A stretch of DNA of 64,000 nucleotides from Arthrobacter sp. SLBN-112 (GCF_006715225.1 NZ_VFMU01000001.1:1984001-2048000); one strand, 5' to 3'; counted from the stretch's first letter, positions 43,573 through 52,599 are shown. Translations and numbers: made by a program. Notes: a model not told the origin generated them from the letters alone.

Positions 43573-44803
43573 CCCCCGGGCGTCCGTGCGGCACCTAGTC
43601 CTGGACGAGCTGTCCAGCGGCCTGGTGGAACGGCTGGACTCGCCGAGCGCTTCCTTCCTGAACACCAGTGGCCTGGCCAAGGCGTCCCCCATGGGCCTGG
43701 GCCTGTACCGGATTGAGCCTGTGGGCAAGGTGGGCTCCGTGCGCACGCCCACGGTGCAGCTGGACGTCCGGCCCAAGGACCGGCTGGGGCTTAGCCGGCT
43801 GCTGTTCCTGCTCAGCTACGCGGGGGAGCAGGGCTTCCGGCCGGACCTGGTGGCCGCTGACGAGGACCCGGACCTGTGGAGCGCCCTGGCCGAATCGCTG
43901 GCGCAACTGGCCGAGCGGGCGCTGGGCCGCGGCGTCCTGCAGGGCTACCTCACCGTGGACGAGTCCCTGCGGACGGTCAAGGGCAGGATCCGGATTTCGG
44001 ACCAGATTTCCCGCCGTCCCGGGATGCTTGTTCCCCTGGAGGTCTCCTACGACGAGTTCACCGAGGACATCGCGGAAAACCGGATCCTGCGCGCCGCGCT
44101 GGAGCGGATGGGGCAGGTGCCGGGGGTCCGGCCCCAGGTGCTGGGCCGGCTGCGGCAATTGAAGGGAAAGCTCGACGCCGTTACGCGCCTTCCAGCCGGA
44201 GCGCCGGTGCCGCCGTGGAAGCCCACCAGGATGAACCTGCGGTATCACGCCGTGTTGCGCCTGGCAGAGCTGATCCTGCGGAATGCATCCGCCGAAGCCG
44301 GGGAGGGTAAGCATCAGACGGCCTCGTTCGTGGTGGACATGGCCCAGGTGTTCGAGGACTTCGTGGGGACGGCCCTGCGCGCGGCGATGGCCGCCTATCC
44401 GGGAGAACTACGTCTCCGCTACAACGCCCTCCTCAGTGAGGCGGTGCGCGATTCGGACCGCCTGTCCGTGCGGCCGGACGCGGTCCACATGCTGGGCGGC
44501 CGGCCGGTGGTGGCCTACAACGCCAAGTACCGTGCGGCCTCGGATGCCGGTGCCTCCCTCACCGCTGACCACTACCAGATGCTGGCGCACTGCACCGCGC
44601 TGGCGATACCCACCGCCTGGCTCGTCTACGCGGGCAACGGCGAAATGAAACTCCGCCGCATCCTGAACACCGACATCCACATCGTGGAGTTCCCGCTGGA
44701 TCTCAGCCAGCCGCCGTCGGCCATCCTGGCCTCCGTCCGTGAGCTCGCCCGCCAGTCCTGGGGCGAAATGGTGAGGACCGCTACACCGGCACCCGGAACG
44801 TAA
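43559..44803 (+). CDS. mcrC: McrC-like nuclease subunit with altered catalytic motif
   Basis: The 414-residue protein has the McrC layout, an N-terminal beta-rich domain that contacts McrB and a C-terminal PD-(D/E)xK nuclease. The catalytic segment reads RPD (D307), 13 residues, then YNAKYR, so N321 stands where McrC has Asp before the catalytic K323. Cleavage may be weakened, changed or lost. The TTG start at 43559 overlaps the McrB-like gene; the GTG at 43586 is an alternative. The 3' end overlaps the opposing histidine kinase gene by 23 bp. Confidence 0.82.
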   Translation: MQRADPRASVRHLVLDELSSGLVERLDSPSASFLNTSGLAKASPMGLGLYRIEPVGKVGSVRTPTVQLDVRPKDRLGLSRLLFLLSYAGEQGFRPDLVAADEDPDLWSALAESLAQLAERALGRGVLQGYLTVDESLRTVKGRIRISDQISRRPGMLVPLEVSYDEFTEDIAENRILRAALERMGQVPGVRPQVLGRLRQLKGKLDAVTRLPAGAPVPPWKPTRMNLRYHAVLRLAELILRNASAEAGEGKHQTASFVVDMAQVFEDFVGTALRAAMAAYPGELRLRYNALLSEAVRDSDRLSVRPDAVHMLGGRPVVAYNAKYRAASDAGASLTADHYQMLAHCTALAIPTAWLVYAGNGEMKLRRILNTDIHIVEFPLDLSQPPSAILASVRELARQSWGEMVRTATPAPGT

Positions 44804-46436
44804 ACGTCGTTCCTTCGCCCAGGGTGCTGTCGACGCCGATGGTGCCGCCGTGTGCCTCGACGATTGCCTTGCTGATGGGCAGGCCCAGTCCCACGCCGGG
44901 GATGGCGGTGCGGCGGACGCTGCTGGTGCGGAAGAATTTGGCGAACACTTCGGAGGAGTCCTCCGGGCTCATGCCCATGCCGGTATCGCGGACGCGGCAG
45001 GCGAGGTGCCCGTCCTCCTGTGCCAGCGACACCACTACCTCGCCGCCGTCCGGGGAGTACTTGATGGCGTTGGACACCAGGTTGTCCAGGACCTGGGAGA
45101 TCCGGGCGCTGTCCACGTGGGCCTCCAGGCGGTTGGGCGCTTCGGCCCGCAACTCAACCCCGGCCGCGGCTGCCCGGGGGATCGCTGAGGACACGCTGCT
45201 GCGCACCAGTTCGGCCACATCCACGGCGTGGGGCGTGACGATCAACTGGCCGTTCCGGCTGGACAGCAGGTCCGAGACCAAGGTCAGGAGCCGCTCGGAG
45301 TTCCGGCGGATGATCTCCAGCATGTCCCTCTGGGGCACTACCGGGTCCTCGGCAAGCAGGATCTCCACGTACCCAAGGATGGAGGTCAAGGGTGTGCGGA
45401 ATTCGTGGGAGACGCTCGAGACGAAGTCGTCCTTGGCGGTGAGCGCGTTCACCAGGTCCGTCACATCGCTGAAGACGATCACGGAGCCGGCGAAGTTGCC
45501 GTCGGAATCCTTCATGGCGCGCGCCGTGGTCACCAGGGCCCGCTGGTCCTTCCCTTCACCCAGCCAGACCAGGTAGTCGGTGAAGGTTTCGCCCAGGACA
45601 GCCCGGCGCACCGGGCGCTCCTCCACGGGAACCAGGGTCTTCCGGTCCGGGCCGTAGACCAGCAGCTGTGACTCGTTGGGGTCGGCAATATCCTTGGGCC
45701 GGGCCAGTTCGTGGTTGGCGCGCTGCTTCCGGTTCATCAGGATGTCATGGCCGTCGGCGTCAACGGCCAGCACGCCAAGGTGCACGGTTTCCAGCACGGT
45801 GTTCAGCAGTGACTCCTGGCGTTTGCTCACGCGCAGGTTGGCCCGCAGCTGCTCGTCCTTTTCCTCCAGTTGGCTCTGCTGGCGCATCATGCTCAGGGTC
45901 AGGACGCTCACGGAGACGCCAATGCCCAGCATCATGACCGGCAACAGGAGCGACCGCGCAAAATCCTGCGGCGTGTAGTTGCCCTTCAGGAGCAACGGCA
46001 CCCAGATGATGGCCAACGGTCCCAGGAAGGAGAGCCACAACGCAGTCCGCGGGTAGTAACCGGATGCGCAGAGCCATATCACCGGGAACACGGCCAGCAG
46101 GCTGATGCCCGCGAGGCTTTCCTGGCCGCCTTCCCGGCCGGCTGCGATGGAGAAGAAATCCAGCAGCGGGATGGCCAGGAAGCTGGTGTAGGGCAGCCGC
46201 TCCCATGGAATGAGGTAGCAAAGAGCCATGATGGCCAACTGCGAGATGAGGAAGGTGACGAACAGGAGGCTGTCCATGGTGCCCGGGAAGAAACCCCACA
46301 CCAGCAGGGCAGTCAGGATGGTGGTCACGAACAACGGCATTTGGCTCAAGGCCACCCGGTCCGTCAACCGGTATTCATGAAAGGGGCGCTTGAAAAACCG
46401 CAGGTGTCCGGAGGACCAGGCCGTGGGGGTGCTCAT
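44781..46436 (-). CDS. Membrane histidine kinase
   Basis: The 551-residue sensor has about six membrane helices (residues 20-190), a coiled linker (SMMRQQSQLEEKDEQLRANL), a PAS-like domain (about 235-330), a HisKA domain with H344 in SHEFRTPLTSI, and HATPase_c with the N box DNLVSNAIKYSPDGG and GLGLPISKAIVEAHGG. The ATG at 46436 (STPTAW) is chosen because the upstream in-frame sequence runs into the divergent response regulator. It should phosphorylate the regulator encoded at 46531. The signal is unknown; the membrane part suggests an integral-membrane stimulus. Confidence 0.88.
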   Translation of the reverse strand: MSTPTAWSSGHLRFFKRPFHEYRLTDRVALSQMPLFVTTILTALLVWGFFPGTMDSLLFVTFLISQLAIMALCYLIPWERLPYTSFLAIPLLDFFSIAAGREGGQESLAGISLLAVFPVIWLCASGYYPRTALWLSFLGPLAIIWVPLLLKGNYTPQDFARSLLLPVMMLGIGVSVSVLTLSMMRQQSQLEEKDEQLRANLRVSKRQESLLNTVLETVHLGVLAVDADGHDILMNRKQRANHELARPKDIADPNESQLLVYGPDRKTLVPVEERPVRRAVLGETFTDYLVWLGEGKDQRALVTTARAMKDSDGNFAGSVIVFSDVTDLVNALTAKDDFVSSVSHEFRTPLTSILGYVEILLAEDPVVPQRDMLEIIRRNSERLLTLVSDLLSSRNGQLIVTPHAVDVAELVRSSVSSAIPRAAAAGVELRAEAPNRLEAHVDSARISQVLDNLVSNAIKYSPDGGEVVVSLAQEDGHLACRVRDTGMGMSPEDSSEVFAKFFRTSSVRRTAIPGVGLGLPISKAIVEAHGGTIGVDSTLGEGTTFTFRVPV

Positions 46437-46530
46437 GGCGTGGAAGACGCGGATGTCGGGGTGTGCAAGGCCATAGCAGCAGGATATCGGCAGCCAGCTA
46501 TACTTCTGACGTTGGCACTGAGGGGGCTCT

Positions 46531-47298
46531 ATGAGTGAGGCACGTGTGGGTCTGGTCATCGAGGATGACCACGACATTCGGGAACTGGTTCGCACTGTGC
46601 TGACCCAGGCTGGCTTTGACGTGAGTGTCGCCAGCGGCGGCGCCGAGGGCGTCCTGATGGCCAAGAGCTTGAATCCTGACGTCATCACCCTGGACCTGGG
46701 GCTGCCGGACATCGACGGGTTCGAGGTTTCGCGGCAGATCCGGGAGTTTTCCGATGCCTACATTGTGATGCTCACGGCCCGCGCTGAGGAACTGGACACC
46801 CTGATCGGGCTTGAATCGGGTGCGGATGACTACCTCACCAAGCCGTTCCGGCCGCGGGAACTGCGCGCCCGGGTTGCGGCCATGATGCGGCGGCCGCGCT
46901 CCGTTCCCGACCCCGCTGAGGTTGCGGTGGAGGCTTCTTCCCCGGACGGCACTGCCCATCCCGAGCGCGGAAACTTCAGCCACAACGGCCTGGAGCTCAG
47001 CTATGCCTCCCGCACGGTGGCTGTCGACGGCCAAGAGATGAACCTGACCCGCACGGAGTTCGAACTCCTGTACGCGCTCCTGGAAGCCGGCCGGACAGTC
47101 CGGACCAAGTCTGACCTTGTGCGGCGCCTCCGCGACGAGGATTACGACGTCGGCAGTTACATCAGCGAGGCGGACGAACGTTCCGTGGAGGTCCACATGG
47201 GAAACTTGCGCAAGAAGCTGGGCGATTCGCCGCAGCATCCGCGGTGGCTGCAAACCGTCCGTGGGGTGGGCTACCGCTTGGCGCCGGGGCAGCACTGA
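46531..47298 (+). CDS. OmpR/PhoB-family response regulator
   Basis: The 255-residue protein has a receiver domain (residues 7-120, phospho-acceptor D55 in TLDLGLPDIDG) and a C-terminal winged-helix DNA-binding domain (about 150-250, NLTRTEFELLYALLEAGR). It is divergent from the histidine kinase with 94 bp between, so one shared control region is likely. Its 3' end overlaps the opposing Hpt-like gene by 28 bp. Confidence 0.93.
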   Translation: MSEARVGLVIEDDHDIRELVRTVLTQAGFDVSVASGGAEGVLMAKSLNPDVITLDLGLPDIDGFEVSRQIREFSDAYIVMLTARAEELDTLIGLESGADDYLTKPFRPRELRARVAAMMRRPRSVPDPAEVAVEASSPDGTAHPERGNFSHNGLELSYASRTVAVDGQEMNLTRTEFELLYALLEAGRTVRTKSDLVRRLRDEDYDVGSYISEADERSVEVHMGNLRKKLGDSPQHPRWLQTVRGVGYRLAPGQH

Positions 47299-47681
47299 GC
47301 CTGCAGCCGGTGCGTGGTTTGCCTGCTGCACTGGGTGATGGGCCGCAGGTAGGTGGCCGCCAGCCTGGGCAGCGCCACCGACATGTCAGCGTGGCGTGCC
47401 TGGGCCCGGATCTCGTTCTCCAACTCCAGGGCAAGTCCGGCCAGCCGCTCGGCTCCCACCATTTGGCTTGAGGTTTTCAAGCTGAGTACAGCGTCCATGG
47501 AGCCGTCCAGGTCTCCGGTGGTCAGGGCCAGCCGCAACTTGCCCAGCCGTTGTGGCAGGTACTCGATGAAGTTCCCCACAAAGACCCTGCTGTAGCCTTC
47601 CTCCTCCTCGAGCTCGTCCCGCAACCGGTCCAGGACTGACTGGTCAACCAGCGGCTTGGGCGCATCATCTGAAGTGCTCAT
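47271..47681 (-). CDS. Hpt-like domain protein lacking the phospho-accepting histidine
   Basis: The 136-residue helical protein aligns to the histidine-phosphotransfer domain (MDAVLSLKTSSQMVGAERL), but the conserved AHxLKG reads VLSLKT, with L66 (codon CTC) in place of the histidine. K69 and the following VGAERL helix are kept. It cannot relay phosphate in the usual way and may instead dock on a kinase or receiver as an inhibitor. The ATG at 47681 has AAGGAG. It is convergent with the response regulator gene. Confidence 0.75.
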   Translation of the reverse strand: MSTSDDAPKPLVDQSVLDRLRDELEEEEGYSRVFVGNFIEYLPQRLGKLRLALTTGDLDGSMDAVLSLKTSSQMVGAERLAGLALELENEIRAQARHADMSVALPRLAATYLRPITQCSRQTTHRLQAQCCPGAKR

Positions 47682-47843
47682 GACACTCCTTTCTGCTGGA
47701 ATTGCGGACCCGGGAAGCACGGCGGCTAGGCGGAGGTGCTTCGTCTTTTCAGGTTAGGACCGTTGCCCTTAGCTGGCAGAAGTCCCGGCGAGAATTGTGG
47801 TTTTCTTGATGGGACATCGGATTCTGCCCACACAGCAGTTCCT

Positions 47844-47879
47844 GGCTTCCTCAGGAAGCCGGCGTCATCCGCCGGCTTC
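47844..47879 (-). terminator. Alternative hairpins at the vsr 3' end
   Basis: ggaagcc (47854-47860) can pair upstream with ggcttcc (47844-47850) or, as gaagccggc (47855-47863), downstream with gccggcttc (47871-47879). The second stem contains the vsr stop. It probably ends the minus-strand transcript. Confidence 0.5.
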
Positions 47880-48308
47880 GAGGAAGTCCACCAGCTGGGC
47901 TTCGAGGGCAGATCGGTCCTTCAGTTCGCACTCCCAGACTGTCAGCACTTCCCAGCCGGCGTCTTCGAGCTGGCGGCGTTGGCCTTCGTCGCGCTCGCGG
48001 GTCCTGGTGCGCTTGGCGGCCCAGAAGTCGGCGTTGGCTTTCGGCGCGTGCAGTCCCACCCTGCAGTCATGGAAATGCCAGAAGCAGCCGTTCACAAAGA
48101 TCACCTTGTGCCGGGCAGCAAAGACGAGGTCTGGATTGCCTGGCAGTTTTGCGCTGCCGGATTTGCCGTGCAGGCGGTAGCGATAGCCCTTGGCGTGCAG
48201 GAGGCGGCGGACCAGCAACTCAGGTTTGGTGTTCTTGCCGCGGATCCGGGACATGTTCCAGCTGCGCTGCTCTGGGGTGAGCTTGTCTGCAGTGGGCCGG
48301 TCCGCCAT
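47865..48308 (-). CDS. vsr: Very short patch repair endonuclease
   Basis: The 147-residue protein has the Vsr features NMSRIRGKNTKPE, the catalytic aspartate D60 in GNPDLVF, the zinc/active-site block GCFWHFHDC and a late WECEL. It nicks T:G mismatches that arise by deamination of 5-methylcytosine. No cytosine methyltransferase is found in the window. The gene lies 19 bp after the PPOX gene on the same strand and near the McrBC-like pair. Confidence 0.92.
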   Translation of the reverse strand: MADRPTADKLTPEQRSWNMSRIRGKNTKPELLVRRLLHAKGYRYRLHGKSGSAKLPGNPDLVFAARHKVIFVNGCFWHFHDCRVGLHAPKANADFWAAKRTRTRERDEGQRRQLEDAGWEVLTVWECELKDRSALEAQLVDFLEAGG

Positions 48309-48327
48309 CCTTCCAGTCTAGGAGGGC

Positions 48328-48762
48328 CTAGATCTCCCGTTCGGGCTGTTCGCCGAACATGAAGTGCCGGCCGCTGACGGACTTCGGTTCTATTTCCACG
48401 TAGAAGTCCTTGAGTGTTGGAACCCAGGTCTTCAATCCGAGTTGCTCAATGGCTGCGAGCTCATCCGAATTGCTGAGGACCCGTGCTTTCCCCTTGAGCA
48501 CAACGGACCAGGCCTCCTGCGACAGGATGCCGTCCGTTTCGAACAGCACCTGGGCATTGATGGTGAGCTGCGCGAGTTTGTTTCCCGGAGCCGTTCGAAG
48601 ATAAAGCTTCCGGTTCGAGGTCACATAGTTCACGGGGAAGATGTCCGGTTCCCCTGCAACAGAAACCACCAGTCGCCCGTGCTGCGTTGCGGCCAACAGA
48701 CGCCACGACTGCTCATCATCGAGTTCCAGGACGGGATTGCCGTCCGCGTGTTCAAACATCAT
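48328..48762 (-). CDS. Pyridoxamine-5'-phosphate-oxidase-like (PPOX) flavin/F420-binding protein
   Basis: The 144-residue split-barrel protein shows LLAATQHGRLVVSVAGEPD and PVNYVTSNRKLYLRTAPG, the common opening of PPOX family proteins that bind FMN, F420 or heme. It starts at one of two tandem ATGs (48762 or 48759). The exact substrate is unknown. It is first of a two-gene minus-strand unit with vsr. Confidence 0.82.
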   Translation of the reverse strand: MMFEHADGNPVLELDDEQSWRLLAATQHGRLVVSVAGEPDIFPVNYVTSNRKLYLRTAPGNKLAQLTINAQVLFETDGILSQEAWSVVLKGKARVLSNSDELAAIEQLGLKTWVPTLKDFYVEIEPKSVSGRHFMFGEQPEREI

Positions 48763-48830
48763 GCGGTCATTCTTCTACTAAGGGTAGAAATACGCCAGAG
48801 GCTTTGTACCCCACCTCCCGCCTCTTTGTG

Positions 48831-48870
48831 ACAGGCCCGTCAAGGCTTAACACTTCGGAAACAGGCCTGT
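48831..48870 (+). promoter_or_regulatory. Hairpin in the leader of the NCS1 permease gene
   Basis: acaggcc (48831-48837) pairs with ggcctgt (48864-48870), and acaggcctgt (48861-48870) is itself palindromic, so two exclusive folds are possible. The role as leader, operator or none is open. Confidence 0.3.
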
Positions 48871-48949
48871 GACCGTGCTGTCTTTCCTGCTGGATAGCGT
48901 CGCACGCAGGGCCGTGACGGCATCATGCAAACGAAAGCGAGGCACCCAA

Positions 48950-50677
48950 ATGGGCAGCGACTTGGATTCAACGCAATTACTGGAACCGGAGGCACCCGCC
49001 GGTGCCGCCGTCGTCGGACGTTCTCCGGCAAGCACGACGGCTGGCACTACCGCCGCGCTCAACGCCACCAAGGAAAGCCTGGAGGACTACACGCTGCGGT
49101 TCGCGCCGCGCTCCTACCGCAAGTGGAGCGCCGGGGTAGTGGCCACCAGTGCGCTGGGCGGCATCGCCTACCTGGCGGACTTCTCGATCGGCGCGAACAT
49201 CGGCATCGCGTACGGCACGGTCAACGCAATCCTGGGAATCCTGGTGGCCGCCGTCGTCATTTTCGCCACCGGGTTTCCCCTGGCCTATTACGCCGCCCGG
49301 TACAACATCGATTTGGACCTGATCACCCGCGGCTCCGGCTTCGGCTACTACGGCTCGGTGGTCACGAACGTTATTTTCGCGACCTTTACCTTCATCTTCT
49401 TTGCGCTGGAGGGCTCCATTATGGCGCAGGGGCTGGAGCTGGGGCTCGGCATCCCGCAGTGGCTGGGGTACGCAGCCTCCACAGTCATCATCATTCCGCT
49501 GGTGATTTACGGGATGAACACCCTGGCCAAGCTGCAGGTGTGGACCACCCCGCTGTGGCTGCTGCTCATGGTGGTTCCCGTGGGCTACCTGCTTGTATCG
49601 CACCCGGAGAGCATCGACAGCTTCTTCGCGTACACGGGTGCGTCCGGCGACGGTGGGCCGAACCTGGCATCCGTCATGCTGGCCGCCGGCGTGTGCCTGT
49701 CCCTCATGGCGCAGATCGCCGAGCAGATCGACTACCTCCGGTTCATGCCGCCGCGCACCGACGCGAATAAGGGTGCATGGTGGCGCGCAGTGATCCTCGC
49801 GGGCCCGGGCTGGGTGATTTTTGGTGCGATCAAGCAGATTGTGGGCCTGTTTATCGCCATCTACCTGATCGCCACGCTGGATCCGGCCGCCTCAGCTACT
49901 GCCAATGAGCCCGTGCACCAGTTCCTGGGCGTCTACCAGGAGATGATGCCTGCCTGGCTGGCCATGACGCTGGCCGTGGTGCTGGTGGTCATCTCGCAGA
50001 TCAAGATCAACGTCACCAACGCCTATTCGGGCTCCCTGGCGTGGACAAACTCGTTCACCCGCATCACCAAGACGTACCCGGGCCGGATGGTGTTCGTCGT
50101 GGTGAACCTGCTGATCGCGCTGGTCCTGATGGAAGCCAACATGTTCGATTTCCTCAACACCATCCTCGGGTTCTACGCCAACTGCGCCATGGCCTGGGTG
50201 GTTACCGTGGCGTCCGACATTGCCATCAACAAGTACCTGCTCAAGATCTCGCCGAAGGTGCCGGAGTTCCGCCGCGGCATGTTGTACGCAGTGAATCCGG
50301 TCGGGTTCGTATCCATGCTGGTGTCCGCCGGGGTTTCAATAGCGGTGTTCTTTGGCGCGTTCGGTGCCGCGATCCAGCCGTATTCGCCCATCTTCGCAGT
50401 GGGCCTGGCGCTGGTGCTGCCGCCGGTCCTGGCCGTGGTGACCCGTGGCCGTTTCTACCTTCGGCGTTTTGACGACGGGATCGACCTGCCAATGTTCGAC
50501 GCCGACGGGAACCCGAGCGACGCCAAGCTCCTGTGCCACGTGACGGGGTTGGAATTCGAGCGGCCGGACATGGTGCGTTCCGCGCAGGACGGGCCCGACG
50601 GCGGCATCCAGTATGTTTCTTCGCTCGCCTTGTCCACGGACAAGACGGGGGAGTTGGTGCTGCCGGAGCAGAAGTAG
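48950..50677 (+). CDS. NCS1-family cytosine/purine/hydantoin-type permease
   Basis: The 575-residue, roughly twelve-helix symporter starts with a polar N-terminal tail of about 55 residues, then helix 1 near GIAYLADFSIGANIG. Family marks include the LITRGSGFGYYGS loop and WANSF-like sequence SLAWTNSFTR. It imports a nucleobase or related ring. The ATG at 48950 is used because GCGAGG lies upstream; the GTG at 48869 would add 27 poorly typical residues. A terminator follows. Confidence 0.86.
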   Translation: MGSDLDSTQLLEPEAPAGAAVVGRSPASTTAGTTAALNATKESLEDYTLRFAPRSYRKWSAGVVATSALGGIAYLADFSIGANIGIAYGTVNAILGILVAAVVIFATGFPLAYYAARYNIDLDLITRGSGFGYYGSVVTNVIFATFTFIFFALEGSIMAQGLELGLGIPQWLGYAASTVIIIPLVIYGMNTLAKLQVWTTPLWLLLMVVPVGYLLVSHPESIDSFFAYTGASGDGGPNLASVMLAAGVCLSLMAQIAEQIDYLRFMPPRTDANKGAWWRAVILAGPGWVIFGAIKQIVGLFIAIYLIATLDPAASATANEPVHQFLGVYQEMMPAWLAMTLAVVLVVISQIKINVTNAYSGSLAWTNSFTRITKTYPGRMVFVVVNLLIALVLMEANMFDFLNTILGFYANCAMAWVVTVASDIAINKYLLKISPKVPEFRRGMLYAVNPVGFVSMLVSAGVSIAVFFGAFGAAIQPYSPIFAVGLALVLPPVLAVVTRGRFYLRRFDDGIDLPMFDADGNPSDAKLLCHVTGLEFERPDMVRSAQDGPDGGIQYVSSLALSTDKTGELVLPEQK

Positions 50678-50706
50678 GAGTTTGTTCTGGTTGGTCATCT
50701 TATGAG

Positions 50707-50737
50707 GGAAGCCGGTGCCTTGTATGCGCCGGCTTCC
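50707..50737 (+). terminator. Terminator after the NCS1 permease
   Basis: A 12-bp stem, ggaagccggtgc (50707-50718) with gcgccggcttcc (50726-50737), has one wobble and is followed by TTT. Confidence 0.75.
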
Positions 50738-50887
50738 TTTGTGACTTCGTCTATTGCATTTCGGGGTGGTAGAACCGGGAGCGAGTTATGCCTGTGGATA
50801 AGTTTGATGGCCGTGGTGTGACGTGGGCTACCCTTAACTCACTGTTCGGAGAAAGCCGTCTTGAAACTACTGGGGGATTAGCGGCCC

Positions 50888-51550
50888 ATGACATCACAGA
50901 ACTTCTTTTCGTCCCGCGCTGTGCGGTCTGGGGCGGCAGCCCTCATTGTTGGTTTTACAGTGGTTTTGTCCGGCTGCAATTCCGGGGATTCTCCCGGGCA
51001 GGGCGGCACTTCATCCCCCGTGGCGGCCGAGACGCCCACGGTCAGTGCCACACCAACCCCCACCCCCACACCCAGCGCGGTCTACAAGCCCGCCGACGCG
51101 TCAGGCCCCGCCCAAAACGTGCCCGTTCCCGTGCTGCCGGAAGTGGCCAAGACGGAGACGAAGGAAGGCCTGGAGGCGTTTACAAGGTACTGGTTCGATC
51201 TGCTTAATTATGCTTACCAAACGGGTGATGTCGCGGGCTTAACATCGGTAACCTCGCCAGATTGCGACTACTGCTCGAAATTGAGTACTTCTCTAACTAC
51301 TAACTATCAAGGGGACCGCTGGCTGTCTGGCGGGAGGATTACAATTCCCGCCAGTACGACCACGTTTGAGAGATCCGCCGACGGAAACTTCCAGGTTATT
51401 CTGCAAGTCATCCAGACCCCCATCAGTTATTACGAGCCAGGCGGCAGGGAGTTTAGAACTGCCAGCAACGGCTCGAATACAGGCAACGTACTGTTGGCCG
51501 ACTTCGAGGCTGGCGCATGGCGCGTCAACGATCTGCACCCCATACGCTAA
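50888..51550 (+). CDS. DUF6318-like lipoprotein
   Basis: The 220-residue protein has a lipoprotein signal (residues 1-30, lipobox LSGC), a Thr/Pro linker (TPTVSATPTPTPTPS) and a C-terminal NTF2-like domain starting near EAFTRYWFDLLNYAYQTGD with paired cysteines (SPDCDYCSKL). It is anchored outside the membrane. The last third of the gene (51180-51550) is clearly richer in A+T than its surroundings. It overlaps the next gene by one base (TAATG). Confidence 0.8.
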   Translation: MTSQNFFSSRAVRSGAAALIVGFTVVLSGCNSGDSPGQGGTSSPVAAETPTVSATPTPTPTPSAVYKPADASGPAQNVPVPVLPEVAKTETKEGLEAFTRYWFDLLNYAYQTGDVAGLTSVTSPDCDYCSKLSTSLTTNYQGDRWLSGGRITIPASTTTFERSADGNFQVILQVIQTPISYYEPGGREFRTASNGSNTGNVLLADFEAGAWRVNDLHPIR

Positions 51551-52479
51551 TGCTTCGAATAAGGCCGCGTAGCGCTGTCGCCTTGCTACTCATATTGATG
51601 GTCTTGAACGCCGGGCTCGTACTTCCAGGATTTGCCGATGATGGACTTGAAGCTGATTTCGGTGAGGTGGGAGTAGATGTCGACAGCTGGACGAAGGATC
51701 CGGCCACCGGTCAAATGTCTCCGCCTCAACCAGGCACTGTAAGCAACGACCCCAACGAGTACAAGTACGAGCTCCAATGCCATCTTGGCGGAGGGGACTT
51801 CGACACTCCTTGCCTTGCCCGCCAGCTCGACTGCAAGGACCGGGAAGACGGTGCCAAGGGCATTCCGGTCATGTGGCTGTCGCGGCCAAGAGGCGTACCG
51901 GGAGCGGTTTGGGCGCATCACTCAGGACCCACCTGCCTTTACGATCCGAAACCTGAGGACCTCCTGCCCCGGATCGCCGCCGATATCCAGCGGCAGTTCC
52001 AGAACCTGCCGGTCAGTGCCGGGAAGGTCGTGGCGCAGCCCAGCCCCAATACCCTTCGAGGCGCCGAGACCAACTTCTACGCGGAGGCGATTGAACAGCA
52101 GTTCGATATCACCATGTTCGGCCAACAGGTTCACGTGGTGGCAACGCCGGTCCAGTACACCTGGAACTATGGGGACGGTACGGTCTTAGGCCCGCAACCG
52201 TCGATGGGTGGAGCTTTGCCCCAGGACCGGTGGGGCGAGAAGACCCGGACCAGCCACGCCTACGCATCCACCGGAAACTTCCAAGTGGTGCTGACAACAT
52301 CGTTCCAAGGCACCTATTCGGTGAACTCCGGCCCGCCCCTTCCAATCCCCGGCCAGGGCCAGTTCAGCGCCCCGCCGCAAGGCATCAGCGTTTGGCGGTC
52401 GCTCACCCGCAACTACGCGGACGACTGCAACGCCAACCCCCAGGGGCAGGGCTGCCCGGGTGCCGGAGCACCGCGCTAA
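51550..52479 (+). CDS. Secreted PKD-domain-like protein
   Basis: The 309-residue protein has a Sec signal peptide (RPRSAVALLLILMVLNAGLV, cleavage near GFA-DD) and a PKD-like domain near residues 185-260 (YTWNYGDGT ... TSHAYASTGNFQVVL). Four or more cysteines suggest disulfides. The ATG overlaps the lipoprotein stop (TAATG), so both are co-translated and probably interact at the cell surface. The function is unknown. Confidence 0.78.
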   Translation: MLRIRPRSAVALLLILMVLNAGLVLPGFADDGLEADFGEVGVDVDSWTKDPATGQMSPPQPGTVSNDPNEYKYELQCHLGGGDFDTPCLARQLDCKDREDGAKGIPVMWLSRPRGVPGAVWAHHSGPTCLYDPKPEDLLPRIAADIQRQFQNLPVSAGKVVAQPSPNTLRGAETNFYAEAIEQQFDITMFGQQVHVVATPVQYTWNYGDGTVLGPQPSMGGALPQDRWGEKTRTSHAYASTGNFQVVLTTSFQGTYSVNSGPPLPIPGQGQFSAPPQGISVWRSLTRNYADDCNANPQGQGCPGAGAPR

Positions 52480-52599
52480 GGCGGGAGTGTAAAGACAGCA
52501 CTCTGTGATCCCCGTCGCACCAGCAAAAGTCCGGAATAGTTGCACGCGCCCCACAGTTGGCATAGGCAGTACGTCTTCAGCCTTCGAAAGGAACTGCGC

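Noticed and set aside
50788..51207. A 139-residue plus-strand frame before the lipoprotein
   Set aside because: It overlaps the lipoprotein signal region in another frame and has no motif; the lipoprotein frame has a lipobox.
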